From Micavibrio sp. UBA6147 (GTDB lineage: Bacteria; Pseudomonadota; Alphaproteobacteria; Micavibrionales; UBA1664): a DNA stretch of 64,000 nucleotides. Every line of letters begins with the position of its first letter. The stretch's first letter is position 1. Under the pieces are notes generated by a model. That model was not told the DNA's origin and did no database searches. It saw only the letters and a list, made by a program, of their open reading frames with translations. Location of the stretch: NCBI GenBank assembly GCA_002423185.1, contig DIUX01000002.1, forward strand, positions 62,001 through 126,000, in the 5' to 3' direction. This document shows, piece by piece, positions 51,073 through 59,745 of the stretch. A program made the position numbers and the translations under genes.

Positions 51073-53127
51073 CGGCGCTATATCCAGTGCGTCCACAAGC
51101 GCCGCGCCAATAAGCCGCCCGCCCTGACGGCTCATATGGTTGTTATCGGAATACAGCAAACGCCCCTGCGCGTCCGTTGCCCCGCATTGCGCCGCGTCAC
51201 AAAATAATGGCTCGGGGTCAATCACATAGAAAGCCCCAGCCACCGCCAAGTCAATCGCCAAGTCAAAAACCCGTTGCCGGTACGTCCCCATACGCGCCTC
51301 ATAGTCCCGCCGCGCCACCGCGCAATGAATGGGGCGCTCACTCAAACGCATCGGGCGCACAACGCATGAATTCATATCCACCCCGATTTCAGGCACCTGA
51401 AGCACATACAGCACCCGCTTGCCTTTTGCCTGCAAACGCGCGCTCATCGCCCCAAGCCCGTCAAAGAACACATCCGCGCCGCCTTTCACTCCTTCCGACC
51501 CCTCCGCCATAATCGGAATGCGTTTTGTGTCGCGTTCGGCCTCCCCAAACCCGATCCCGTCAAAATAAACCGGCCCGCGCGTGGCGATGATGATGGTGTC
51601 AACGGTGGTGTCCGCCTCAATCGCCGCCCATATCGCCGCAATGCGGTGCGTACAATCCTGTCGCGCCGCCTGCGTCAACCCCAAGGTCGTCGCCGGAAAA
51701 GGCGGGCAACTTGAATTGGCATAGAGAGTCACGCCATATCCAGCCTCGCCCAACGAATCCGCCAAGCCCGCGAACAGAGCATGAGCATGGGAATCCCCCG
51801 TCAAAATCACGCGCCCTTTTGCATTCTCGGGCAACTGCTCAAGGCAATAGTCAAAAACACTGCGCTTTTGATCGGAATCTGTCGCAACACGCGATACACA
51901 CGCCTCATCGCGTTCGGGCGCGCGCTGTGCTTGCTCCATCATCGCGGCGGACGCTGCCAAGGCTTCGCGCTCAGGAAATCCGTCCCGCTCCTTAATCACC
52001 TGCCCCGCCGCGAAAACCAACACCAAGCCAAGCACCAAGCACCCCGCAACAGACCGCGCCGGACGGCGGCGTACGGGATGTTCCACCGCCCAATATGTCA
52101 ACGTCGCCAACACAACCGCCGCCGCGACCCCGCCGATAATCCATGCCTCAGGTACGCCGCCCGCCCCGTTTTCCATCACCCGCATAAACGATAAAATCGG
52201 CCAATGCCAAAGATAGAGCGGATAGCTTATAAGCCCCAAAGCCACAAAAGGCCGCCACGCCAAAACGCGTCCAACCCCGCCCTGCCCCGCGCCGGCGCAC
52301 GCCATTAACAGCACCGCACCAACGCTGGGGAGCAACGCCGCCCACCCGGGGTACAACGTGGAGCGGTCAAGCCACACGCACGCACCGATCACCATCGCGC
52401 CGCCTATTGCCTCACCCGCCCAGCGTATCTTTGGCGCCCTCAGCCACGCAAGAACCCGCCCGCCGAAGCTGTTGCCCTCAAGCTCCGCCAGCGCCAGCCA
52501 CGCCCCGATGCCGAGCTGCCAAGCGCGCGCCAACGGGTTATAATAAACGCCCTGCCAATCCAGCAATGTTGCAACAACACAATACCCAAACGACAACGCG
52601 ACAAAAACACCGGCAAACACAGGGGCAATCCCCGCCATCCGCCGCCGCCAACGCAGCGCCGCCATCATCAACAAAGGCCAAATCAGGTAAAATTGCTCCT
52701 CAACCGCCAATGACCATAAATGCAGAAGGGGCTTTAAATCCGCCGCCTGATCGAAATATCCGACCTCCGACATCAAGCGAAAATTATAGATAAACAAGGC
52801 CGTAGCGTAGCTGTGCCGCCCCAGAATCTTATACTCGCTCGCCAGCAACGCAAACCAGCCAAACACCAGTACACAAGCAAGAACAACGAGCAAAGCCGGC
52901 AAAATCCGCCGCGCCCGCCGCGCATAAAAATCAACCAAACTGATTCGCCCTGTTTGCGCCGCTTCACCGGCAAGGATGCGGGTAATCAGATAGCCCGAAA
53001 TCACGAAAAAAACATCCACCCCGACAAAACCGCCGGATAAAACCGAAGGAAACGCATGAAACACCACCACCGCTGCCACGGCGAGCGCGCGTAATCCGTC
53101 AATCTCAGGTCTGTATTCCAAGCGCAT
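51061..53127 (-). CDS. Membrane O-acyltransferase with SGNH domain (OafA type)
   Basis: 688 residues. The N-terminal half is an acyltransferase-3 domain with about ten membrane helices: YRPEIDGLRALAVAAVVVFHAF contains the His-dependent start, then GGFVGVDVFFVISGYLI and HLWSLAVEEQFYLIWPLL. The C-terminal periplasmic part is an SGNH esterase-like domain with GDSHAHALFAGLADSL and the late DNNHMSRQGG. Such proteins add acetyl or other acyl groups to O-antigen or other cell-surface glycans. It lies on the opposite strand at the left edge of the polysaccharide locus and probably decorates its product. ATG at 53127 preferred over a TTG just before. Confidence 0.95.
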   Translation of the reverse strand: MRLEYRPEIDGLRALAVAAVVVFHAFPSVLSGGFVGVDVFFVISGYLITRILAGEAAQTGRISLVDFYARRARRILPALLVVLACVLVFGWFALLASEYKILGRHSYATALFIYNFRLMSEVGYFDQAADLKPLLHLWSLAVEEQFYLIWPLLMMAALRWRRRMAGIAPVFAGVFVALSFGYCVVATLLDWQGVYYNPLARAWQLGIGAWLALAELEGNSFGGRVLAWLRAPKIRWAGEAIGGAMVIGACVWLDRSTLYPGWAALLPSVGAVLLMACAGAGQGGVGRVLAWRPFVALGLISYPLYLWHWPILSFMRVMENGAGGVPEAWIIGGVAAAVVLATLTYWAVEHPVRRRPARSVAGCLVLGLVLVFAAGQVIKERDGFPEREALAASAAMMEQAQRAPERDEACVSRVATDSDQKRSVFDYCLEQLPENAKGRVILTGDSHAHALFAGLADSLGEAGYGVTLYANSSCPPFPATTLGLTQAARQDCTHRIAAIWAAIEADTTVDTIIIATRGPVYFDGIGFGEAERDTKRIPIMAEGSEGVKGGADVFFDGLGAMSARLQAKGKRVLYVLQVPEIGVDMNSCVVRPMRLSERPIHCAVARRDYEARMGTYRQRVFDLAIDLAVAGAFYVIDPEPLFCDAAQCGATDAQGRLLYSDNNHMSRQGGRLIGAALVDALDIAPSGR

Positions 53128-53227
53128 CAAAAGGTCTTTCTATCCCCGTTCAGGCTCCGTTACGCAAAGCCATAACCATTAGGTTTTTATCGACTTTTTT
53201 CGTCTTGTCCAGTGTTTATAAACCCCC

Positions 53228-53256
53228 TTGCCAGCCCCCGATACGGTCTTTACTAT
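53228..53256 (+). promoter_or_regulatory. Possible promoter of the polysaccharide operon
   Basis: TTGCCA and TACTAT with a 17-base spacer, about 46 bases before the flippase start. It would drive the genes from 53302 rightwards. Confidence 0.45.
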
Positions 53257-53301
53257 CCCACCATTGGGGATAAACCCGCACAGGATTCTTAAGGACGCTT
53301 C

Positions 53302-54564
53302 GTGTTCAGATATATCGGTCATGCTGCCGTTTTGGCACTCGGCATTGCCGCCGGACAGGGGCTCGCCATGCTCATGGCGCCTGTATTAACCCGCCTTGTC
53401 ACGCCAGAGGCCTTCGGCCCGTTTTCGGTGTTTTTGGCAATTATGGCGATGCTCAGCGCCCCCGCCACGATGGGCTATGAACCCGCCCTCGTCACCCTTA
53501 AAAATGACAAAGATGTTGATATTTTGGGCGGCGCGATTCTTTGGATCACGTTGATCATCGGGGTTGCCGCGTCATTGGTTCTTGTTCCCGCCTCAAGCCT
53601 TATCAACACGAGTGTTTCGCCGTTATATTTCCTGCTCATGGCGCCGGCGCTGTTTTCCGTTGGTCTGTACGGGGTTTTTCATTATCGCGCCACGCGATAC
53701 CAAGAGTTCAAGCGCCTCAGCCTCGCCGGATTTTTGAATAATCTGTGTAAAATTTTGTGTCAGGTTTTGCTCGCTCTGGTCGCCGGAGGCGGCACATTAA
53801 TCTTGATTATCGGCGATATTATCGGGCGTTTCCCCGCCATTATGCCGATTGGCAAGCCACGGCAAATCATCACATTAATGGCCGGCGCATTGGCGCAAAA
53901 ACAGGCCGCCTTTGCCTTGCTCCGCGACAACCGCAAATTCATGCAATATTCGATGCCCAGCACCTTGCTGGAAACCATCGCGATCTGGGCGTTCATCCCC
54001 ATCGTTGGCTGGCTTTACGGTGCGCATGAAGCGGGGCTTGTTGCCTTCATGGTGCGTTTAATTTCCGGCATCGGGGTTTTGATTTCAAAGACATCTTGCG
54101 ATGTGTATCACTCCATGGCGCGGCATCATCTCGGCTCGTCCATGCTGTTAAAAATCACGCTTGCAACGCTCCTCGCGCTCCTTGCCTTGATGAGCCTTTT
54201 ATGGGGCGGCATTTATTGGATCGGCGAGTCCGGTTTTATCTTTGTGTTCGGCACGGAATGGGCGGGGCTGGGGCAAGTCGCCTTCTTAATGGGGCCGGTT
54301 TTGCTGTTCACCAGCGTTCTTCACGTCTTCAGCCGCTTTACCATGATCGTGGAAAAACAAGAATTACGCCTGTATTACTTTATCGCCTTATTAGTCGGGA
54401 TCACCATCCTGACGGGATGGAGCTATCTGACCCGCATGTCTTTCGAGGTTATGATAACGCTGTACAGCGCCCTCGTCCTCGGTTTATCCGTTTTATTCTT
54501 GGGCGGCGCGATGGGGGCGCATGCCCGCCAAATTCATGGCAAAATCGCCGCGCCGCGCGAATAA
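53302..54564 (+). CDS. Polysaccharide flippase (Wzx-like, MOP/MATE superfamily)
   Basis: 420-residue, very hydrophobic protein with about 12 membrane helices. The start GTG/TTG region reads FRYIGHAAVLALGIAAGQGLAMLMAPVLTRLVTPEAFGPFSVFLAIM, the typical opening of Wzx-like flippases, with the conserved LTRLxxPExFG turn after helix 1. Such proteins move undecaprenyl-linked oligosaccharide repeat units across the inner membrane. Its place before an initiating sugar-phosphate transferase and with an O-antigen ligase supports a Wzx/Wzy-type or related pathway. No polymerase (Wzy) is obvious, unless the ligase-like protein at 61042 serves for it. Confidence 0.9.
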   Translation: MFRYIGHAAVLALGIAAGQGLAMLMAPVLTRLVTPEAFGPFSVFLAIMAMLSAPATMGYEPALVTLKNDKDVDILGGAILWITLIIGVAASLVLVPASSLINTSVSPLYFLLMAPALFSVGLYGVFHYRATRYQEFKRLSLAGFLNNLCKILCQVLLALVAGGGTLILIIGDIIGRFPAIMPIGKPRQIITLMAGALAQKQAAFALLRDNRKFMQYSMPSTLLETIAIWAFIPIVGWLYGAHEAGLVAFMVRLISGIGVLISKTSCDVYHSMARHHLGSSMLLKITLATLLALLALMSLLWGGIYWIGESGFIFVFGTEWAGLGQVAFLMGPVLLFTSVLHVFSRFTMIVEKQELRLYYFIALLVGITILTGWSYLTRMSFEVMITLYSALVLGLSVLFLGGAMGAHARQIHGKIAAPRE

Positions 54565-54667
54565 GCGTCTTTTATGCACGGCAATCATCGCCGCCCCGCG
54601 CAGATCATCTTGAAAATCCCGTAAAACCGTCTATAACTATGTTTTAATCCCCCTTTATGAGGCGTTT

Positions 54668-55405
54668 ATGAAGCGTATTTTTGATATTGTCGTGTCTTTT
54701 TGCGGCTTGGTGGCATTCAGCCCCGTCTTGCTCACCTTCATGTTTTTGGTGTGGTATCAAGACAAACACAGCCCCTTTTACGTTGCCGCCCGCGTGTCCA
54801 AAGGCGGCGGGGCGTTCAAGATGGTCAAGCTGCGCTCCATGGTCATCAACGCGGATAAGAGCGGCGTTGACTCCTCCGCCGCCGATGACAAGCGCATCAC
54901 CCGTGTCGGACAAATGATTCGCCGTTATAAACTGGACGAAGTGACCCAGCTTTGGAACGTCCTGAAGGGCGATATGAGCCTTGTCGGGCCCCGCCCGAAC
55001 GTCAAGCGTGAAACCGATTTATATACCGAAGTCGAAAGAGAACTCCTCAGCGTCAAACCGGGCATCACCGATATGGCCTCCATCGTGTTTGCCGACGAAG
55101 CCAAAATTCTTGAAGGCAAGCAAGACCCCGACATCGCCTATAACCAACTCATCCGCCCATGGAAGAGCCGCCTCGGAATCCTCGGAATCCGTCATTCATC
55201 TTTGGGGTTTGACCTGCGGATGATCTGGCTCACTGCCTTGGCGATTGTGTCGCGTGAAAGAGCGTTAGAGTCGATTGTCGCGATGCTCAAAGACATGAAT
55301 GCCGACCCTGAGCTCATCGCCGTTGCCGCGCGTAAAAACGCCTTGGTTCCGACCCCGCCGCCGGGCAGTGACGCCATCGTCACCAGCCGCGACATCGCGG
55401 CCTGA
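54668..55405 (+). CDS. Undecaprenyl-phosphate sugar phosphotransferase (initiating transferase)
   Basis: 245 residues of the bacterial sugar transferase family (PglC/WbaP C-terminal type). An N-terminal re-entrant membrane helix (KRIFDIVVSFCGLVAFSPVLLTFMFLVW) is followed by FKMVKLRSMV, the Asp-Glu pair in YKLDEVTQLWNVLKGDMSLVGPRPNV, and PGITDMASI. Transfers a sugar 1-phosphate from a UDP-sugar to undecaprenyl phosphate, the first step of repeat-unit assembly. The Glu in LDE is the likely phosphate-attacking partner. It follows the flippase by about 100 bases. A C-terminal extension of about 70 residues beyond the family core is unassigned. Sugar specificity unknown. Confidence 0.95.
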   Translation: MKRIFDIVVSFCGLVAFSPVLLTFMFLVWYQDKHSPFYVAARVSKGGGAFKMVKLRSMVINADKSGVDSSAADDKRITRVGQMIRRYKLDEVTQLWNVLKGDMSLVGPRPNVKRETDLYTEVERELLSVKPGITDMASIVFADEAKILEGKQDPDIAYNQLIRPWKSRLGILGIRHSSLGFDLRMIWLTALAIVSRERALESIVAMLKDMNADPELIAVAARKNALVPTPPPGSDAIVTSRDIAA

Positions 55406-55458
55406 TCACACGGATCGCCGCCGCGCATAAAACCAAACCCGAAATAAGGAATACCCCT

Positions 55459-56337
55459 ATGTCCGCCGAAATGAAACAAAGCGAAACCGACACGAAGCCT
55501 TGCTGCGCCCATAAAGGATGCGGTTCACAAGCGGCGCAAAGCGGCGCGACCCAGAGCGGAACGGCCAAATTCCTCGAAGTCACCGAACTGGCTGGCGACG
55601 ACATCACCCAAGAACAATTGGAACGTATGGTCACGCGCTATGTCTGGGCCAAACAATATTGCGACGGCAAAGACGTCATTGAGGCCGCCTGCGGCACCGG
55701 TCAAGGCCTCGGCTATTTGAACGGGATTGCCAAGAGCCTCACCGCCTTTGACATTTCAGACGAGATTTTATCCAGCCCCCGCGCCCATTACGGCGATCGC
55801 GTCAAAATCATCACCTGTGACGCCCTTTCGATGCCGTTTGAGGACAACAGCGCCGACACACTCTTGATCTACGAAGCCTTGTATTATGTGCCTGACCTGC
55901 CGAAATTCTTTGCCGATGTGCGCCGCATTTTGCGCCCCGGCGGGCATTTCCTCATCGTCACCGCCAACCGCGATTTATACGATTTCAACCCCAGCCCCTA
56001 CAGCCACACCTATCTCGGCACCGCCGGATTGAAAACCGAGCTCGCCAAAGCCGGATTCGAGATTGCGCAAATGAGCGGTGGCACCCCCGTGACCTCCGTG
56101 TCGTGGAAACAAAAAGTCCTGCGCCCCGTGAAAAAAATCGTGGTCAATCTTGGCCTGATGCCCAAGACCATGGCGGGCAAGAAATTGCTCAAACGCTTGG
56201 TTTTCGGTCAAATGGTGCCGATGCCGGCGGAAATCACCGCGCAAAGCGCCGCCTATACCGCGCCGGAGCCTATCTCCGCCGACACGCCGAACCAAACGCA
56301 CAAAGTCATTTACTGCGCCGCGCGCAGCACGAAGTAA
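55459..56337 (+). CDS. Class I SAM-dependent methyltransferase
   Basis: 292 residues. The SAM-binding motif is VIEAACGTGQGLGYL (about residues 74-88), followed by FDISDE and later DALSMPFEDNSADTLLIYEALYYV, the typical Rossmann methyltransferase pattern (motifs I-III). A Cys-rich N-terminus (CCAHKGCGSQ) is unusual. It is 53 bases after the sugar transferase and before the DegT aminotransferase, on one strand, so it probably methylates a sugar or sugar-nucleotide of the same glycan. It could instead modify an amino sugar made by the next gene. Acceptor not known. Confidence 0.88.
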   Translation: MSAEMKQSETDTKPCCAHKGCGSQAAQSGATQSGTAKFLEVTELAGDDITQEQLERMVTRYVWAKQYCDGKDVIEAACGTGQGLGYLNGIAKSLTAFDISDEILSSPRAHYGDRVKIITCDALSMPFEDNSADTLLIYEALYYVPDLPKFFADVRRILRPGGHFLIVTANRDLYDFNPSPYSHTYLGTAGLKTELAKAGFEIAQMSGGTPVTSVSWKQKVLRPVKKIVVNLGLMPKTMAGKKLLKRLVFGQMVPMPAEITAQSAAYTAPEPISADTPNQTHKVIYCAARSTK

Positions 56338-56395
56338 ACAGCCGAAAGAAATACATAAAAACAATCGTCATCACGAACAGAAAAGGAAGCCACGC

Positions 56396-57544
56396 ATGAC
56401 CTCCACATCACCGAAGCAACTCGACCCCGAAGCCTACACGCGCCAGATTCCGTTTTTTAACTATCGCGCGATTTTTGAACGCTTCGAAGACGATTTCGTC
56501 AAAATCTTCCGTGATGTCGGCAAGCGCGGCGCGTTTATCCTGCAAAAAGACTTGTTCGACTTTGAAGACGCGATGAAGGAATACCTCAACGTCAAGCACG
56601 CTTTCGGCGTTGCGGACGGCACCAACGCCATCATCATCGGCTTGATGACCATCGGCATAGGCCCTGGCGATGAAGTGATTGTTCCGTCCCACACCTACAT
56701 CGCCTCCGCCGCCTCCGTTCACTTGGTCGGCGCAACGCCTGTATTGTGCGATATTGGCCCCGACAATTTGATCTGCCCCAAATCGGCGGCGAGCAAAATC
56801 ACATCCCGCACCAAGGCCATCATGCCGGTCAACGTCAATGGCCGCACCTGTGCCATGGATCCGTTGTTCAAAATCGCCAACGACCACGGCCTGATGATTG
56901 TTGAAGACTCGGCACAAGCCTTTGGCTCAAAATATAAAGGCAAAAACGCCGGAACATTCGGCAAATTCGGAACATACAGCTTCTATCCCGCCAAAGTCCT
57001 CGGATGCTTCGGAGATGGCGGCGCGATTGTCACCAATGACGACGAAATCGCCGATAAAATCGCCTATCTCCACGACCACGGACGTAACAAAGACGGCGCC
57101 GTTGTCGCATGGGGAACAAACAGCCGCCTTGACAATCTTCAGGCCGCTTTCTTGCACCATAAACTGAAATTCTATCACGAAGACGTCGCCCGCCGCCGCG
57201 CCATTGCGGCGCAGTATCAAGCCGGATTGGGCGACTTGCCGCAACTCGACTTGCCCGTCGCGCCGGACGCCCAGCCCGACCATTTCGACATTTACCAAAA
57301 CTATGAAATGGCGGCGGATGACCGCGATGCCTTGCAAGCCTTCCTGCGCGAAAACGGAATCGGCGCCATCCAACAATGGGCGGGAACACCGGTTCACCAA
57401 TTCGATGCGCTCGGCTTCAAAGACGATCTTCCGGCAACGGATCGCTTCTTCAAACGCACCTTGATGCTGCCGATGCACATGGCGATGACGGATGAAGACG
57501 TTGCCTATATCGTCGCCAAAATCCGTCGTTTTTATAACGCGTAA
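56396..57544 (+). CDS. DegT/DnrJ/EryC1/StrS-family PLP aminotransferase
   Basis: 382 residues. PLP-dependent sugar aminotransferase. GTNAIIIGL near residue 75 binds the cofactor phosphate; Asp171 in VEDSAQAFGSKYKG pairs with the pyridine nitrogen; Lys200 in SFYPAKVLGCFGDGGAIVTND forms the Schiff base. These enzymes usually put an amino group on a 3- or 4-keto UDP- or dTDP-sugar, using glutamate. The keto-sugar maker is not obvious in this window, so its substrate may come from elsewhere. It lies just before the E1 alpha/beta pair, which suggests they act on the same precursor. Confidence 0.95.
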   Translation: MTSTSPKQLDPEAYTRQIPFFNYRAIFERFEDDFVKIFRDVGKRGAFILQKDLFDFEDAMKEYLNVKHAFGVADGTNAIIIGLMTIGIGPGDEVIVPSHTYIASAASVHLVGATPVLCDIGPDNLICPKSAASKITSRTKAIMPVNVNGRTCAMDPLFKIANDHGLMIVEDSAQAFGSKYKGKNAGTFGKFGTYSFYPAKVLGCFGDGGAIVTNDDEIADKIAYLHDHGRNKDGAVVAWGTNSRLDNLQAAFLHHKLKFYHEDVARRRAIAAQYQAGLGDLPQLDLPVAPDAQPDHFDIYQNYEMAADDRDALQAFLRENGIGAIQQWAGTPVHQFDALGFKDDLPATDRFFKRTLMLPMHMAMTDEDVAYIVAKIRRFYNA

Positions 57545-57637
57545 CGCGCATAGAAAAGTCCTGAACATGGCGGTTTGCGCTTGGCACAGCCGCCCTGTTC
57601 CCTTAAACTACAAAGCAGGCAAAAAAAGGCAAAACCA

Positions 57638-58705
57638 ATGACCCGATCCACATGGCCGAACCGTGACAAGAACGAAGTCACCACCCTTGGCGATCTTGGG
57701 AATCCTGAAAAATTCAACACCCCGATTGCCCTGCAAAATTATTCCACCACCACGCTCAAAGCGCGGCTTGAGGACATGATCCGCATCCGCGTGGTTGAGG
57801 AAGTCATCGCCGACATGGTTCGCGCCGGCGATGTGAAATGCCCCGCGCACCTCACCATCGGCCAAGAAGCCACCGCCGTCGGCATTGCCGCCAATCTGCG
57901 CAAAACCGACCGCGCCTTTGGCTGTCACCGCTCGCACGGGCATTACCTTGCGATGGGCGGGTCGGTTCAAGGCATCATGGATGAAGTTCTCGGCAAGGCC
58001 ACCGGATGCTCCAAAGGCATGGGCGGGTCGATGCATTTATTCGCCCAAGACATCGGGTTTTACGGCTCTGTGCCGATTGTGGCGGGAACCGTCCCGCTCG
58101 CCGTTGGTGCCGGACTTGCCGCCAAAAAAGACGGCAAGGGCGATATCGGTATTGCCTTTTTCGGCGATGGTGCTTGCGAAGAAGGGGTCGTTCACGAATC
58201 CCTGAACATGGCGGCAACACTTGATATTCCCGTATTATTCGTGGTTGAAAACAATCTGTTCTCAAGCCATATGGACATTCACCTGCGCCAACCCACCGAC
58301 CGTGTCGCCCGCTTTGCCGAGGCCAACCACGTTGAATCCGTCACCGTTGACGGCAACGACCTTGTCGCCGTGATCGAAGAATCAGGCCGCCTCATCGAAT
58401 CCATGCGCCGTGACCCAAGACCCGCCTTTGTCGAGGCGATTACATATCGCTGGCGCGGCCATGTCGGCCCGAATGAGGACATTGATGTCGGCTTGCGCCG
58501 CTCGATGGACGAACTCAAGGCGTGGAAAGGCCGCGACCCTGTGAACCGTCTTGCCTTGTCGATGTTTGAACGCGGCGACTTCACCCAATCCGACCTTGAT
58601 GCCATGACCGCCGCCGTCCGTGCCGAGGTCGAAGACGCCCGCAAAAAGGCCTATGATGCCCCATGGCCCGAAGAAAAAACCCTGCTGGAGGCCGTTTATG
58701 CATAA
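57638..58705 (+). CDS. TPP-dependent dehydrogenase-type E1 component, alpha subunit
   Basis: 355 residues from the ATG at 57638, with AAAGG ahead (an in-frame start at 57575 is less likely). The E1-alpha fold of pyruvate, acetoin and branched-chain dehydrogenases: GQEATAVG, HRSHGHYLAMGGSV, GKATGCSKGMGGSMHL, and the TPP-Mg motif GDGACEEGVVHESLNMAATLDIPVLFVVENN (GDG at 176-178, ENN at 204-206). E1 enzymes decarboxylate 2-oxo acids on TPP. In this operon no E2 or E3 gene is present, so it may act as a TPP carboligase or decarboxylase on an activated sugar intermediate. Confidence 0.93.
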   Translation: MTRSTWPNRDKNEVTTLGDLGNPEKFNTPIALQNYSTTTLKARLEDMIRIRVVEEVIADMVRAGDVKCPAHLTIGQEATAVGIAANLRKTDRAFGCHRSHGHYLAMGGSVQGIMDEVLGKATGCSKGMGGSMHLFAQDIGFYGSVPIVAGTVPLAVGAGLAAKKDGKGDIGIAFFGDGACEEGVVHESLNMAATLDIPVLFVVENNLFSSHMDIHLRQPTDRVARFAEANHVESVTVDGNDLVAVIEESGRLIESMRRDPRPAFVEAITYRWRGHVGPNEDIDVGLRRSMDELKAWKGRDPVNRLALSMFERGDFTQSDLDAMTAAVRAEVEDARKKAYDAPWPEEKTLLEAVYA

Positions 58706-59741
58706 ATCCGCCCTATCCGTGAAACCATCCGGCACCACGCCCGACGCCGCCCCGTTCAAGCGCGTCAATTACGGCGTTGCGATTTGCGAAGCCTTTGAAT
58801 ATTTGCTCGAAAACTACCCCGAAGTTTTCATCATCGGGCAAGGCGTCTGGAGCCCGTGGTATGTCGGCAGCACAATGACCGACCTCGACAAAAAATTCGG
58901 CAAAGACCGCGTCATTGACTCCCCCGTATCCGAGGCCGCGACAACCGGCGCCGCCGTTGGGGCTGGTCTATGCGGCTACAAGCCCATCGTCATCCATCCG
59001 CGCATTGATTTCATGATTTTGGCCTGTGACGCCATGGTCAACCAAGCTGCGAAATGGTCGCATATGCTTGGCGGTCAGGCACACCCCAACGTCACCATCC
59101 GCGGGGTTGTCAACCGCGGCGGCGAACAAGGCGCGCAACATTCCCAAGCCCTTCATTCATGGTTCGCCCATATTCCGGGCTTGCGCGTTGTCATGCCCGC
59201 CACCGCCCGCGATGCGCGGGATTTGATGATCGCCTCTGTCCTGTGCGATGACCCCGTCTTGTATATTGACGACCGCTGGCTCTATGATTTTGAGGAAGAC
59301 CTCCCCCCCGCAAAGCCTGTTGATCTACGCGACATTGGCCCACAATATTTGCATGAAGGCAATGACATCACGATTGTCGGGGCGAGTTATTCATCCCGCC
59401 TAGCCCTAGACGCCGCCAAAACACTCGCCGCGAGCGGTGTTCAGGCCGATGTCATCGACCTGCGCGTCCTGAACCCCATCGACCCGACCTTGGTGCATGA
59501 ATCGGTCAAGCGCACGGGGCGTTTGCTGGTTGTTGACGGCGGCTGGCGCACTTGCGGCCTTGGCGGCGAGATCATCGCCGGATGCGCCGAAACGCTTGAT
59601 CCGACCGTTTGGAAAGCCAAGCCCCAGCGCATCACCCTTCCCGATGCCCCCGCCCCGACCAGCCGCGTTTTGGAAGATATTTACTATCCCGATGAACAAA
59701 CAGTCCTTGATGCGGCACGCGCGATGCTGGGCGGACGATAG
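58698..59741 (+). CDS. TPP-dependent dehydrogenase-type E1 component, beta subunit
   Basis: 347 residues from the ATG at 58698, preceded by GGAGG; it overlaps the alpha gene by eight bases, so translation is coupled. The beta-subunit pattern is clear: FIIGQGVW, DSPVSEAATTGAAVGAGLCGYKPIVIHPRIDFM (the catalytic Glu is in SEAA), GVVNRGGEQGAQHSQALHSWFAHIPGLRVVMPATARDA, then DLRVLNPIDPTLVHESVKRTGRLLVVDGGWRTCG. Together with the alpha chain it should form an alpha2beta2 enzyme. It is followed four bases later by the glycosyltransferase. Substrate unknown. Confidence 0.93.
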   Translation: MHKSALSVKPSGTTPDAAPFKRVNYGVAICEAFEYLLENYPEVFIIGQGVWSPWYVGSTMTDLDKKFGKDRVIDSPVSEAATTGAAVGAGLCGYKPIVIHPRIDFMILACDAMVNQAAKWSHMLGGQAHPNVTIRGVVNRGGEQGAQHSQALHSWFAHIPGLRVVMPATARDARDLMIASVLCDDPVLYIDDRWLYDFEEDLPPAKPVDLRDIGPQYLHEGNDITIVGASYSSRLALDAAKTLAASGVQADVIDLRVLNPIDPTLVHESVKRTGRLLVVDGGWRTCGLGGEIIAGCAETLDPTVWKAKPQRITLPDAPAPTSRVLEDIYYPDEQTVLDAARAMLGGR

Positions 59742-59745
59742 AGCC

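Noticed and set aside
59497..59745. Longer N-terminus for the GT4 glycosyltransferase
   Set aside because: The frame is open into the E1-beta gene, but the added residues are a shadow of that gene and the GT-B fold begins directly at the ATG at 59746.
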